From Vreelandella aquamarina (GTDB taxonomy: Bacteria > Pseudomonadota > Gammaproteobacteria > Pseudomonadales > Halomonadaceae), in NCBI RefSeq assembly GCF_020075495.1, contig NZ_JABYQT010000004.1, positions 62,001 to 126,000 of the forward strand: 64,000 nt of DNA, written 5' to 3'. The position numbers were made by a program, and so were the translations under genes. Shown piece after piece: positions 42,159 to 51,390 of the stretch. The notes below the pieces were generated by a model, which saw only the letters and a list, made by a program, of their open reading frames with translations, had not been told where the DNA came from and did not search any database. The stretch's first letter is position 1; every line of letters starts with the position of its first letter.

Positions 42159-43037
42159 ATGGCCACGACCCATCGCGTACACAGCATGACCGCGTTTGCC
42201 CGCCTTGAAGAGGCCGCCCCCTTTGGCACGCTGCAGATCGAGATTCGTTCGGTCAATCAGCGCTACCTGGAGCCGCACTTTCGCCTGCCGGACAGCCTGC
42301 GCGACCTTGAGCCGGTACTGCGCGAGGCCCTGCGAAGCCGCCTTGCTCGCGGCAAGGTCGAGTGCAGCGTGCGCTTCGAGAGCGCAGAAACTGCCCAGGC
42401 GCCCACGCTAAACGGCCAGCGGCTGAAAGAGATCGCCGACGCTCTGGCAGCCATCCAGCAGCAGGTGCCCAGCGCCGTAGCGCCCACCACGCTGGCACTG
42501 CTCAACCAGCCCGGCGTGATGGAAACCCAGCACCTGGACCAGGATGCGATCAAGGCGACGGCCAAGGTGCTGTTTACCCAGGCGCTGGATGAACTCATCG
42601 ACGCCCGCGCCCGCGAAGGCGAGAAGCTCGCCGAGATGATCACGACTCGGCTAACGGCGGTCAGCGAGCAGGTGGCTACGGTCAAACGCCTGCTGCCGCA
42701 CATTCTGGAACGCCAGCGCGCCCAGCTGCTGGAGCGCCTGGAAATCGCCAAGACCGAACTCGACCCCCAACGCCTGGAAGCCGAACTGGTGCTGGTAGCC
42801 CAAAAGGCCGACGTGGACGAAGAGCTCGACCGGCTGAGCGCCCACGTGGAAGAAGTCGGCCGCCAGCTCACCGAAAAAGGCCCCAAAGGCCGCCGCCTGG
42901 ATTTTCTGATGCAGGAACTCAACCGCGAAGCCAACACGCTTTCGTCAAAATCCGTGGTGGCGGAGACGACCCGCTGCGCGGTGGAGTTGAAGGTACTGAT
43001 CGAGCAGATGCGGGAACAGATTCAGAATATTGAGTAA
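42159..43037 (+). CDS. yicC: YicC-family endoribonuclease
   Basis: YicC-type RNA-clamp endonuclease implicated in sRNA turnover. 292 residues; N-terminal HSMTAFARLEE and EIRSVNQRYLEPHFRLP, C-terminal GRRLDFLMQELNREANTLSSKS, the family hallmark. It is the last core gene; DNA becomes clearly more AT-rich right after its stop, which is part of the first island repeat. Confidence 0.94.
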   Translation: MATTHRVHSMTAFARLEEAAPFGTLQIEIRSVNQRYLEPHFRLPDSLRDLEPVLREALRSRLARGKVECSVRFESAETAQAPTLNGQRLKEIADALAAIQQQVPSAVAPTTLALLNQPGVMETQHLDQDAIKATAKVLFTQALDELIDARAREGEKLAEMITTRLTAVSEQVATVKRLLPHILERQRAQLLERLEIAKTELDPQRLEAELVLVAQKADVDEELDRLSAHVEEVGRQLTEKGPKGRRLDFLMQELNREANTLSSKSVVAETTRCAVELKVLIEQMREQIQNIE

Positions 43038-43117
43038 TGTCTACGGTTGTCTATGTAGATATATAAGATATTGTTTTGTAATTATTTAATATCAGACGTT
43101 GTCTACGTTTATCTACC
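43038..43117. repeat. Pair of imperfect 18-bp direct repeats at the island's left edge
   Basis: TGTCTACGGTTGTCTATG (43038-43055) and TGTCTACGTTTATCTACC (43100-43117) share 14 of 18 positions and start immediately after the yicC stop. They lie just before an integrase relic, so they may be arm-type integrase sites or part of an attachment site. No matching copy was noticed later in the window. Confidence 0.5.
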
Positions 43118-43143
43118 ACGATCCAGCTTAAGCCACCGCTAAG

Positions 43144-43203
43144 TGGGTAGTAAAATACCATGCTACCCATCAGTGAGACAGGATATCGTTAAAATACTAC
43201 CCA
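43144..43203. repeat. Inverted TGGGTAGTA repeats
   Basis: TGGGTAGTA (43144-43152) recurs inverted as TACTACCCA (43195-43203), and a shorter CTACCCA lies at 43163-43169. These suggest binding sites for the element's recombinase or excisionase-type regulator. Confidence 0.45.
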
Positions 43204-43211
43204 GTATTGGC

Positions 43212-43232
43212 ACAATACATTGAATGTATTGT
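43212..43232. promoter_or_regulatory. 21-bp perfect palindrome upstream of the integrase relic
   Basis: ACAATACATT (43212-43221), central G, AATGTATTGT (43223-43232), about 40 bp before the relic's ATG. Size and symmetry fit an operator for a dimeric repressor of the integrase gene. Confidence 0.5.
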
Positions 43233-43271
43233 TAAAAATGGAAAATTCTTGGGACTTTAGCGGAGGGGAGG

Positions 43272-43612
43272 ATGGGAAGCTTTACTGCCGAAGGTTCAGT
43301 CATTGATCAGAGAATCCAAACCAGGGCGCTATGGTGATGGCAACGGCTTGTACTTGATGATTCCTAAGGCAGGAGCTGCCTACTGGATGTGCCGTTATAC
43401 CTTCGCGGGTAAGCGCCGGGGTATGTCGCTGGGTAAATATTCTCACCTTTCCTTAGCTGAAGCTCGTGAGCAGTGGTTGAGACTCAGAAGGCGATTCGTA
43501 GCGGTAAAGACCCTCTTACCGAGCGCAAACGTGAAGAAAAAATAACCATCAGTACAGTGCAGGATCTGTTCGACGATTGGTATCAGGAATTAGAGAAGCG
43601 GCTCAAGCACCC
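43272..43612 (+). pseudogene. Tyrosine recombinase (island integrase), N-terminal relic
   Basis: Remnant of a P4-type integrase with an arm-binding (DUF4102-like) domain: PGRYGDGNGLYL, WMCRYTFAGKRRGMSLGKYSHLSLAEAREQW, then RSGKDPLTERKREEK and STVQDLFDDWYQELEKRL. The pieces lie in three frames: ATG 43272 opens one, the main block reads in another (from about 43291), and the rest in a third after about 43475. At least two frameshifts plus truncation by the IS element at 43613 remove the catalytic domain. The gene was functional once and likely inserted this island next to yicC. Confidence 0.75.
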
Positions 43613-43628
43613 TGTAAACATCCCAGTT

Positions 43629-44480
43629 TTAGTGGCATCGCTGATTAGAGCTTTCCGCCCACTGGTGTTTCGCTAGGTATTCCCATGGCGTCAGGTCTCC
43701 CAGTGAAGCGTGGGGACGCTCATCGTTGTATTCCGTCATCCACGATTCTGTCAGTTCTCGGACTTCGGTGAGGTTCCGAAAGACATACATGTTCAGGCTC
43801 TCATCCCGGTACGTCCGATTGAAGCGCTCAACATACGAATTCTGAGTCGATGTGCCCGGCTTGATAAACTCTAGCTCGATACCGTGTTGCTCAGCCCAAT
43901 CTGCCAGAAAAGTCGAAATGAATTCCGGGCCGTTATCCATGCGTAGTTTGGCTGGGTAGCCTCGCCAAGCGATAATGCGTTCCAGAACCCGTATGACCCT
44001 CGGTGCTGGCAGGTTCAGGTCAATCTCGATAGCCAATACCTCCCGATTAAAGTCGTCCACTACGTTAAACGTCCGGAACCGGCGACCACAGAACAGGCTG
44101 TCGCTCATGAAATCCATGGACCAGCATCGGTTAACGGTGGCGGGTACGCTCAATGGCTCCGGGTTGCGTGTCGGAAACCGTTTCTTGCCCCGTCGCCGTT
44201 TATTCAGGTTGAGTGCACAATACAGCCGGTGGACCCGCTTGTGATTCCATCCATGACCCCAGCGTCGCAGCACCTTGAACAGTTTGCTGAAGCCGTAGGC
44301 GGGATAGCAGTCAGTGGCGCTTTGAAGCGCTGCCATCACCGGTTCATCCCGAGAGGTGTTGGGCCGATACCGGTACACAGAGTCACTGATGCCAGCGATT
44401 CGGCAGGCTCTACGGATGCTGACACCATAAGTCTGCTTGAGGTAATCAACCAGTTCTCGTCGAACGGCTGGCTTTACAGC
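43629..44480 (-). CDS. IS3-family transposase OrfB (DDE integrase domain)
   Basis: Catalytic part of the transposase. The frame is open from 44480 (just after the slippery A run) to a stop 16 bp inside the IS left end; a GTG at 44378 is the first start codon. It has an HTH_21-like region RRACRIAGISDSVYRYR and the DDE residues in CWSMDFMSD, LRMDNGPEF and NSYVERFNRTYRDE, then ERPHASLGDLTPWEYLA. It is normally made as an OrfAB fusion by -1 frameshifting; in this copy it sits in the wrong frame for that (see orfA). Confidence 0.82.
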   Translation of the reverse strand, partial: AVKPAVRRELVDYLKQTYGVSIRRACRIAGISDSVYRYRPNTSRDEPVMAALQSATDCYPAYGFSKLFKVLRRWGHGWNHKRVHRLYCALNLNKRRRGKKRFPTRNPEPLSVPATVNRCWSMDFMSDSLFCGRRFRTFNVVDDFNREVLAIEIDLNLPAPRVIRVLERIIAWRGYPAKLRMDNGPEFISTFLADWAEQHGIELEFIKPGTSTQNSYVERFNRTYRDESLNMYVFRNLTEVRELTESWMTEYNDERPHASLGDLTPWEYLAKHQWAESSNQRCH

Positions 44481-44751
44481 TTTTTTCGATCACATCCTTC
44501 AGCAGCTTGTGATCCAGACTCAGCTCAGCATACCTCTGCTTCAGCCGACGGTTTTCTTCTTCAAGTTTCTTGAGGCGCTTCACGTCAGAGGCTTCCATGC
44601 CGCCGTATTTAGACTTCCAGTTGTAGTAGGTCGCCTCGGAGATGCCGTACTCCCGGCAGACTTCCTTGACCAGTCGACCGTTCTCAACCTCGTTCAGGAT
44701 CTTGACGATCTGTAACTCGCTGTACCGTGATTTCTTCATGTCGCTCTCCAT
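44446..44751 (-). CDS. IS3-family OrfA (HTH, leucine zipper)
   Basis: 101 residues: MKKSRYSELQIVKIL opening, HTH in VKEVCREYGISEATYYNWKSKYGG, then a coiled coil (LKKLEEENRRLKQRYAEL). Relatives end LKD...KKW or similar. Here the run is A6-G (44481-44486, minus strand), and the tail reads EKSCKAS. One extra A would give an ending EKKL and place OrfB in the -1 frame. A one-base loss in the slippery site is therefore likely. Confidence 0.8.
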   Translation of the reverse strand: MESDMKKSRYSELQIVKILNEVENGRLVKEVCREYGISEATYYNWKSKYGGMEASDVKRLKKLEEENRRLKQRYAELSLDHKLLKDVIEKSCKASRSTRTG

Positions 44752-44812
44752 TTACCTTATTGTAGGGCGGAGAACTCTAATGACGCATGCACTGATTTTT
44801 GGGATGGTTACC

Positions 44813-44917
44813 GAGCGCCTGAAGGAAGCGCTTGGACTGATGGATATTCGGGTGATTGATCATGTGGTGGTGGGTAGTGATGGGTGTAGATCGTTCGCCG
44901 AAATGGGATATGTGTAG
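44813..44917 (+). pseudogene. RadC-like (JAB domain) gene, C-terminal relic
   Basis: The first 34 codons after the IS end read ERLKEALGLMDIRVIDHVVVG and end SFAEMGYV, matching the C-terminus of RadC-family JAB proteins that accompany integrases in genomic islands. The match begins exactly at the first base outside the IS, so the 5' part was lost with the IS event. It has no start codon of its own and is non-functional. Confidence 0.7.
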
Positions 44918-44935
44918 AGATATGCCTGAATAAAA

Positions 44936-44961
44936 TGGGGCTGCCCAGCGAGGCAGCCCCA
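44936..44961. terminator. Hairpin downstream of the RadC relic
   Basis: TGGGGCTGCC (44936-44945) pairs with GGCAGCCCCA (44952-44961), loop of 6. It may be the old radC terminator. A weaker stem, TTAAGCCGT/ACGGCTTAA (45052-45060/45067-45075), sits just after the druE stop. Confidence 0.5.
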
Positions 44962-45096
44962 GTAGTGAGATAAGCTTTATTTTTTGACTCAACAACTAGT
45001 AATCATAGTCATTCATTTGACTGAGAAAAAAAGAATGCCAGACATCGTATGTTAAGCCGTAATTAAACGGCTTAAAACAAATAATGACTTTTCTGA

Positions 45097-48000
45097 TCAA
45101 TCAATTACACAGCTCATGAAAGTTGGCCATTCACCACCCGGCTGCATTTGAACGTAATTATATTTATCATACATGAGCTCTCTCTGATCATGATGTGAAG
45201 CATTGAAATCAAAGTTCATTTGATCCCTGTATGGCATCCTTCCACGCCAGTAGCCCATACCCTGATCCAGCAGGATCTTGCTGGATTTACCCGACTCCCA
45301 CTTCACAGTAATGATTCGACAGTGCAGAAGATCACGTGGTTTATTCATTAGGATAATGTCCGGTGCGATATCGAACTGCTCTTCGAACCAGAGCTTGATT
45401 ATGGTCTTCTGGTCATCCGCTCGCATCCAGTCATGGCCAAGCAGATAGCTGGGCTGGTTACTGCTCGGTGCTAGCGTCTGTATTGATAGAGACTGAAGTT
45501 CATCACTCCGGAACAACTCCAGGAAACCCGTAAGGAGCATCAGCGACAAGGGCGATTTTAGGTAGCGATCCGAGTAACTGATGGAAATCGCCTGGTCATT
45601 GGAGATCAAGTCGGCCAGTTCTGGCATCTCAGCTTCGACCAGTGAATAAAGGCGTTTTTCCAGAGTATTGACAGGCCCATCAAGCTGCGTAGAAATTTCA
45701 ACGACACGCGCATGTTGTAGCTGTTGGTGCCAGTTACTGCTATCGATAGAACTCCCGGTGACGGGTGGTATAAGTTTGCTGGTAGCCCACACCACATCAG
45801 CCTGACCTTGTAGCCAGTCGGAGCCAGGTGTTCCAACGCTGTCAGTGCTACTGTACAGGCTCTGAACACCAGATTGTGAAGGGAGCTGTGCAATTAGGTA
45901 CGGAGCTTGAAACTCTGTGGGATTCAGCTTGATTAGCTCAATTCCTAAGCGCTCAAACAGTGCAAAGGTTTCCTTTTGCTCGGTGCTTAACAGAGCATTC
46001 GTCGCAATCCCAAGGCGGACTTTGCGTCTCTCTGAAATGGCCCACGCCAGCACCTGTTCCCGGAAACGGGGATGATCCATATCCCAATCTTCACAGGAAC
46101 CGTGAAGGCAAAGCAAAATCGATGCTGTTTGATCACGATGATCCAATGAGTTGATGGCGTAACTCAGTTCGCGCAACGGACCAACCGAGCAGTAGCGAGC
46201 ACCATGCAAACCAGTAAATACATCGGGAAGTCCCAGATGCTCAATCAGTTTAGAATCGTTCATCCACTGCAACGCCAAATTGCGATCCAGTTCTTCACGT
46301 TCAACACGACTATCCTGGCTGGCCAAACAGTGCGAGCAAACATTCTCGCAGTTGGCAGGGCATCGTAACCTATCCAAAGTCTTACTCAGCAGCAGCGAAA
46401 TATCAGCCAAACCAGTCAGTACGAATCCGGCCCCCCCACTGACTTCATCGAACAACTGGATGACAGCGCGGCCCTCCCTAGTTTCCCTGTCACGGTCCAG
46501 GCGATAGCCGAATCCCATTTCGTTGCTGGCGATACCGATCTGATCTGCGATAACGTCGCGCATAGCAACACCCAGTGTCGTAGCGACTAAACGACCTTCA
46601 GAAGTATCGCTTAGCCACTCTCCAGTAATGGGATTTCTCAGGAAGACTTCAAGCACATCAGTTCGAATCTGATAGCCCAGATGAATGTTGGGCTTCACCG
46701 TTTCGCCTGAGCAATCGCGCTCCTTGTGACTACCGGCTAACCCACCAACCGGGCGGTGGCTTTTATCAGGTTGCAAGTCCTTGGGAATTTCGCCCGAGGC
46801 AAGCATCGACTCTGCACGTCCACAGGTCATGCAGACAGCATATCCTTTTTCATACTCGCCAGTTGAATGGTGAAAAACGCTACCATCATGACCAAAACGC
46901 ACAAATCCGCAGCGTTGGTCGGGTAACGCAGTACTTTCACCATTCAGTTGAATACGTGGACGCTCAACGCGGATGAATTTCTGCGAAGTAACATCGTTGG
47001 TGGTTTCCTCGTAAAAGTCGGTCAAGAAGCCACCTGGACGCAACACCATACATAATTCGGCTGACGGAATCGGGGTTGTACAATGCGAACAGCACAATCC
47101 GCTATTGTTAGAATAGGCATTTTCGATCACCCCAGAACTTCCGCACTCCGGGCAGCGCCAAGCTACATCGAACTTTTGTGCCTCATTGATCTTCCCGTCG
47201 CCATGCCACTGCAGGCTGACCCCAGCAGAACGATAAACACGTCCATCAATAACCACCTGAGCGCCGGGGGCGTATTCTCTAATGGCGATATTCAAGCTGC
47301 GCGATGGCATTTCCTTGTTGTTGAAAATGTTGTCCTCGCGGCTAACATTGTCCTTTCGCTGCAGATGCATGAAATCTTCTACGTTGTATGTCTTGAGACT
47401 CACAACATCGGTAGGGAAACCGTAGCCCGGCAAGAATGCGGATGATGCCAAATGACGCAGTAAATACTCGTTCTCATGGCGCTGTTTCTCCAGAGTCAGA
47501 GCTTTCTTATAGGGGCCCTCACTGACTGACTTCAACTTATGGTCGATATTGCGGTGTTCACCCAGCCAGTACTCCTTGATGTCTCGCACCGCCTGTTGTG
47601 TTTCGCCAGTGATTGAGCTGAGCGAACGTCCTTTCAGGCATGTACCCCTTGCAAGTTGCTTCACGGCACTACCATATTCTTCTGAGCTTGCCATGAGCCA
47701 AGCCATGAACTGCTGACAGGGCGACTCGTCTGAGTCGAAGAACCATTTCAGAGTTAGTTTTGTTCGGTCGCCATCATTGCTGCTGTGCGTACGCAGGAAT
47801 AACGAAAGCAACAGAGAGTTGATATGACGCTGTACGATCCTAGCAGAACTGAGGGTAATGCTCGGTGCTGGAATTGCGGTCACAAACGGCCACTTCGGAT
47901 GGGAGAATGCTCGCTGGTTATGCGGATCGGCTTTGCATAGCGTATATGCGATCGCCCGAGCTTCGCTGCGTCGTCCGGCGCGACCTGCGCGCTGCAAGTA

Positions 48001-51000
48001 ATTGGCCGGATGGGGCGGCAGATTATTCATCACCACAGCAGAAACACCGCCGATATCCACACCCATTTCCATGGTGGTGGAGCAATTCAGTACGTTTATA
48101 TCGCCGCGCTTGAACTCCTCGACATAGTCATCCAGTCGTTTTGCCGACTGCTGTGCCGAGTGCTCGGCTGTTCGGTAGTAGAAACCGCCTTCGACTGTTC
48201 GGTCACTGATATCCGTCCACAGGCTTTCTTTTCTTAAATTAGTGATGACAGGATCTTTTGCAACCAGCTGCCGGATCTGAGCTTGCTTGAGCACTGGTGA
48301 GCCGTTCGGCATTAGAGTGCTCAAGGTAGGAAGCTGGATCTTCTGGCAACGGTAATCCTGATTTAGCAGCTTTCGCGGCAAATAGGGTGTCAATCCACGG
48401 AAGGTGTTATCGAAGATGCGCCGGGTCAACGGGCAGACCCAACCTTCTGTAGGTAACGAGAAGGTAAGGGATTCCAAACGCAAACGGTGACCAGTATCGG
48501 ATGGCTCCAGAATACCAGCATTGACCAGCGCCAGCCACGCCGCGTCTAACCAGCTATTGATCTTATCGGCATCCACATTCATGTCGCGATTCAGCCCGGT
48601 TGCCAGTTCGAGCAGCTTGATCAGACGGTGGGGCGTGCCAGGCTTGATCTGCGGCCACTTCCGGATGGTACTGCTTTCCTGCACGTCGCCTTTGGGCGAG
48701 TAAAGCGCCTTAGGACTGAAGCGGCTGCCCATCCAGCGGCGCATCTTGTTTTCCATCGGAATGAAAGTGTTCTCTCGGACGTAGAAATCGAGTGCAACCT
48801 TGAGGAAATCGCGCCAGTCATCCAGCGTCAGAACGCTTCGGGGATCATTTGCAGCGCCCAATGCGGGAATGGCGCGTGTATCAACCCACAGCGGTGGAGT
48901 GGTCGTCACCTTCTCCAACCCTTGGTAGCCGACCTTGATCAGTCCCAGTGTTTCCGTGCTATTTTGGTTCTTGGGTCGCCGGGAGAACTCGCGGGCCATC
49001 AGCAGGCGCGCCATGGTCAGACCACCTTCGCTGCCATCGAACAGCGCCGGATTGGCATAGCGGTTGTAACGCAGGATGAATTTGTCGATATCCCTGGCTG
49101 CCGCGATAGTGCCGGCCATCTGTGGCCACGGAATGATTTCGGCCTTGGTAGGTACGGAGCCGCTCTGCAAAAGTTCGGCTTGCTGACGCAATTCTGCCGC
49201 CATGCCAGCCAAACCTTGTTTTTCCAGATTTTCAGCCAGAGTGAGCAATTCAACTGGACTACCGTTAGGCGTGTCTTTAGGAACAGCATCGGCCTTGGCT
49301 TGTGCATTCCTTAGTGTTTCAAACACTAGCCCACGTAGCCGCGAGCGCTCGGCTTCCTGTTGCATTCGCACCGCCATGCGTGCGGTGCCCTGACGACTGT
49401 CGGTGAATGTAATCAGCTTACGCCCGCGCCCCGGGAGCTCTTCGGGGGAGCGGCCTTCGGAATCTGCCTTGTCAGGATCAGGGCAGAATTCCAGGACGGT
49501 CGGCACGGCGTTGGCAATGTAGAACGGTGCACCGAGGTAAGCCTTTCTCAGGAAATCACTGGTGCCAAACGACGAGTTGTCGCAGTGGCTGCAGCAGCAA
49601 TCCTTCTCCTCGGTAAGTATGATGCCGATATTGCGTTCAGCGTTCACGACTCCGAGCTTCCGGCTCTCAAGATCAAGAGTGATCGAGAAGTAAGGTTCAT
49701 GCGCAGTCGCCAGCCCGGCAATGATCAGGCGCGTGCTGGCGACACTCGATGTCAGCAGTTCGACTGGTGTGTCCTCGCCACCGTTTTCGTGATTGAGGGC
49801 GAACTCATCGCCTGCATAAGGGCTGGGCTGGTGCAGTTCTCCACTGCGATCTTCTGCCAACAGGTGCGGCGTCTTGCAATCGTCGCAGAAGCCGAGTTCA
49901 TAAACTGGCGCATGGCATACGCAGTGCGTTCGCTGGTTCACATAGACGTTGCCGAAGGGCCAGCTCTGCAGATGATTGGACTTGGCAGAGCAATTAGGAT
50001 CGACGCAGGCCCATAGGCCATGCAGCATGCGTTGGAACAGGTGGACTCGCAGCTTAAGAAACGGCGGCTGATTTTCGGCTGGTCGAGTGCCCGTCATGGT
50101 ATCGAGCCAGTCGAGTACCTCCTGCTGCTGTTCGCTCTTGCTGTATCCCTGCAGTTGGTCAGCGACCTCATTTATAAGATCATTGAGATCAAGAGGCTTA
50201 TCTGAGCTAATAACCGCGTGACGCAAACGTCGGGAGATACTGCTTTGACTAAGCATTTCGAAGCGTGCCGGTGATACTTCAACTTCCGGCTCGAGCTGAC
50301 GGATTGTCTGCAGAGCTATTTCTTTGTTTGACGAAGCGAAGGCAAGATCCGGCCAGACACGCGAGCCCCCAATAACATCTACTTGCTCAAGCGGTATATC
50401 CGCAAGGTCTGCCAAATAGCGCTTCAGACGTTCCTTGGCATCTGCTCCAGCGATAGTGGCTGAGGTAGCAACAAAGCGGATCTGCTCAGACTGCTTACCA
50501 AATGCCTGCACCACTCGCCGAAGCAACAGGGACAACTCGGCAGCTTGGGAGCCCACGTATGTGTGCGCTTCATCAAGTACGATCCAGCGTAGCGATTGTT
50601 TCTGGCGCGAGATTTCCAGGATGGGATTGTCCACCTGACGCACCAGCATGTACTCCAGCATTGTGGCGTTAGTCATCAAGATGGGGGCCGGTTCTCTCCG
50701 TAGTAACTCCCGCGACAAAATCTGGTTGGGCTTCTGCTGCTGATCCTTACGGACCTTATCAGCGTGTTCCTCAGTCTTACCATTGTATAAGCAGAAACGG
50801 ATGTTGTTGCCGTACTTATAAGTCCAGGCGTCGAGTCGCTCCTGCTGAGAATTGATTAGTGCATTGAGCGGATATAAGAAAAGAGCGCGGACGCCAACCA
50901 GGGCAGCTTCGCTGCGCTCATGTTCTCGAATCAAATCCTCAAGAATAGGTACCATGAAACATTCAGTCTTGCCCGAACCGGTACCGGTGGTGATGACAGC

Positions 51001-51381
51001 CGAGCGCGGGTGTTCGTCGAGAAGAGTACGCCAGGCCTTTAGCTGATGGGTGTAGGGAGATTGGTGCCTAGAGAATCTGTAAGGTCGCTTTTCGGCAGAA
51101 AGATTCGGATCTGGTCGATAGTGCGGCTTCTCCAAGGTGTCCAGCAGGCTTTTCGAAAGCAACTTGCCCTGCAGATCTTGCAATTTTAAATTCGACTCTT
51201 CCCAACCAAAGGTGTGCTCAAAAACTGGCGGTGCCAGGAAACATCCATCATCCCCTAAAATGTTCACCATACTCTGGCTTAAGTGATTGCGCAGGCCTGG
51301 ATTGTGAATACCCAGCACACCCAGAGTTGCTTCTCGAGTGCGATCAAGACTTTGTGCGATCAGGTCCCTAAAAAAACGCAT
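45097..51381 (-). CDS. druE: Druantia-type DruE giant helicase with DUF1998-like C-terminus
   Basis: About 2,094-residue superfamily 2 helicase. P-loop TTGTGSGKT (about 132-140), DEAH (about 271-274) in IVLDEAHTYVGSQAAE, SAT (about 308) and motif VI QRAGRAGRRSEAR (about 1130). It has several paired-cysteine zinc sites: near 485, near 1421 (CPECG...CCSHC), and CPANC...CSHC near 1680 in the DUF1998/MZB part. The last ~400 residues are unassigned. ATG 51381 has AAGGAG upstream that overlaps the stop of the preceding gene; a GTG at 51384 is possible. DruE is the shared component of Druantia anti-phage systems; the single large partner upstream indicates type III. DISARM or MrfA-like helicases are related alternatives. 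Confidence 0.83.
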   Translation of the reverse strand: MRFFRDLIAQSLDRTREATLGVLGIHNPGLRNHLSQSMVNILGDDGCFLAPPVFEHTFGWEESNLKLQDLQGKLLSKSLLDTLEKPHYRPDPNLSAEKRPYRFSRHQSPYTHQLKAWRTLLDEHPRSAVITTGTGSGKTECFMVPILEDLIREHERSEAALVGVRALFLYPLNALINSQQERLDAWTYKYGNNIRFCLYNGKTEEHADKVRKDQQQKPNQILSRELLRREPAPILMTNATMLEYMLVRQVDNPILEISRQKQSLRWIVLDEAHTYVGSQAAELSLLLRRVVQAFGKQSEQIRFVATSATIAGADAKERLKRYLADLADIPLEQVDVIGGSRVWPDLAFASSNKEIALQTIRQLEPEVEVSPARFEMLSQSSISRRLRHAVISSDKPLDLNDLINEVADQLQGYSKSEQQQEVLDWLDTMTGTRPAENQPPFLKLRVHLFQRMLHGLWACVDPNCSAKSNHLQSWPFGNVYVNQRTHCVCHAPVYELGFCDDCKTPHLLAEDRSGELHQPSPYAGDEFALNHENGGEDTPVELLTSSVASTRLIIAGLATAHEPYFSITLDLESRKLGVVNAERNIGIILTEEKDCCCSHCDNSSFGTSDFLRKAYLGAPFYIANAVPTVLEFCPDPDKADSEGRSPEELPGRGRKLITFTDSRQGTARMAVRMQQEAERSRLRGLVFETLRNAQAKADAVPKDTPNGSPVELLTLAENLEKQGLAGMAAELRQQAELLQSGSVPTKAEIIPWPQMAGTIAAARDIDKFILRYNRYANPALFDGSEGGLTMARLLMAREFSRRPKNQNSTETLGLIKVGYQGLEKVTTTPPLWVDTRAIPALGAANDPRSVLTLDDWRDFLKVALDFYVRENTFIPMENKMRRWMGSRFSPKALYSPKGDVQESSTIRKWPQIKPGTPHRLIKLLELATGLNRDMNVDADKINSWLDAAWLALVNAGILEPSDTGHRLRLESLTFSLPTEGWVCPLTRRIFDNTFRGLTPYLPRKLLNQDYRCQKIQLPTLSTLMPNGSPVLKQAQIRQLVAKDPVITNLRKESLWTDISDRTVEGGFYYRTAEHSAQQSAKRLDDYVEEFKRGDINVLNCSTTMEMGVDIGGVSAVVMNNLPPHPANYLQRAGRAGRRSEARAIAYTLCKADPHNQRAFSHPKWPFVTAIPAPSITLSSARIVQRHINSLLLSLFLRTHSSNDGDRTKLTLKWFFDSDESPCQQFMAWLMASSEEYGSAVKQLARGTCLKGRSLSSITGETQQAVRDIKEYWLGEHRNIDHKLKSVSEGPYKKALTLEKQRHENEYLLRHLASSAFLPGYGFPTDVVSLKTYNVEDFMHLQRKDNVSREDNIFNNKEMPSRSLNIAIREYAPGAQVVIDGRVYRSAGVSLQWHGDGKINEAQKFDVAWRCPECGSSGVIENAYSNNSGLCCSHCTTPIPSAELCMVLRPGGFLTDFYEETTNDVTSQKFIRVERPRIQLNGESTALPDQRCGFVRFGHDGSVFHHSTGEYEKGYAVCMTCGRAESMLASGEIPKDLQPDKSHRPVGGLAGSHKERDCSGETVKPNIHLGYQIRTDVLEVFLRNPITGEWLSDTSEGRLVATTLGVAMRDVIADQIGIASNEMGFGYRLDRDRETREGRAVIQLFDEVSGGAGFVLTGLADISLLLSKTLDRLRCPANCENVCSHCLASQDSRVEREELDRNLALQWMNDSKLIEHLGLPDVFTGLHGARYCSVGPLRELSYAINSLDHRDQTASILLCLHGSCEDWDMDHPRFREQVLAWAISERRKVRLGIATNALLSTEQKETFALFERLGIELIKLNPTEFQAPYLIAQLPSQSGVQSLYSSTDSVGTPGSDWLQGQADVVWATSKLIPPVTGSSIDSSNWHQQLQHARVVEISTQLDGPVNTLEKRLYSLVEAEMPELADLISNDQAISISYSDRYLKSPLSLMLLTGFLELFRSDELQSLSIQTLAPSSNQPSYLLGHDWMRADDQKTIIKLWFEEQFDIAPDIILMNKPRDLLHCRIITVKWESGKSSKILLDQGMGYWRGRMPYRDQMNFDFNASHHDQRELMYDKYNYVQMQPGGEWPTFMSCVID

Positions 51382-51390
51382 CACTACTCC

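Larger units (their letters stand above)
43613..44812 (-). mobile_element. IS3-family insertion sequence (IS407-like), 1,200 bp
   Basis: Imperfect terminal inverted repeats of nearly 50 bp: the left end starts TGTAAACATCCCA (43613) and the right end, read inward from 44812, starts GGTAACCATCCCA; both share ATTAGAG and CCGCCC further in. The element carries overlapping orfA and orfB on the minus strand. No target duplication is visible, and the flanks belong to different genes (integrase relic left, RadC relic right). An adjacent deletion or recombination between two copies probably occurred. Confidence 0.8.

Noticed and set aside
43303-43545. Separate small hypothetical protein
   Set aside because: It is the middle piece of a frameshifted integrase relic, continued in another frame.
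43639-44786. CGC trinucleotides at 43639-43641 and 44784-44786 as a target duplication of a shorter IS
   Set aside because: The inverted repeats continue outward past them and the orfB stop lies outside that shorter interval; the 43613-44812 limits fit better.
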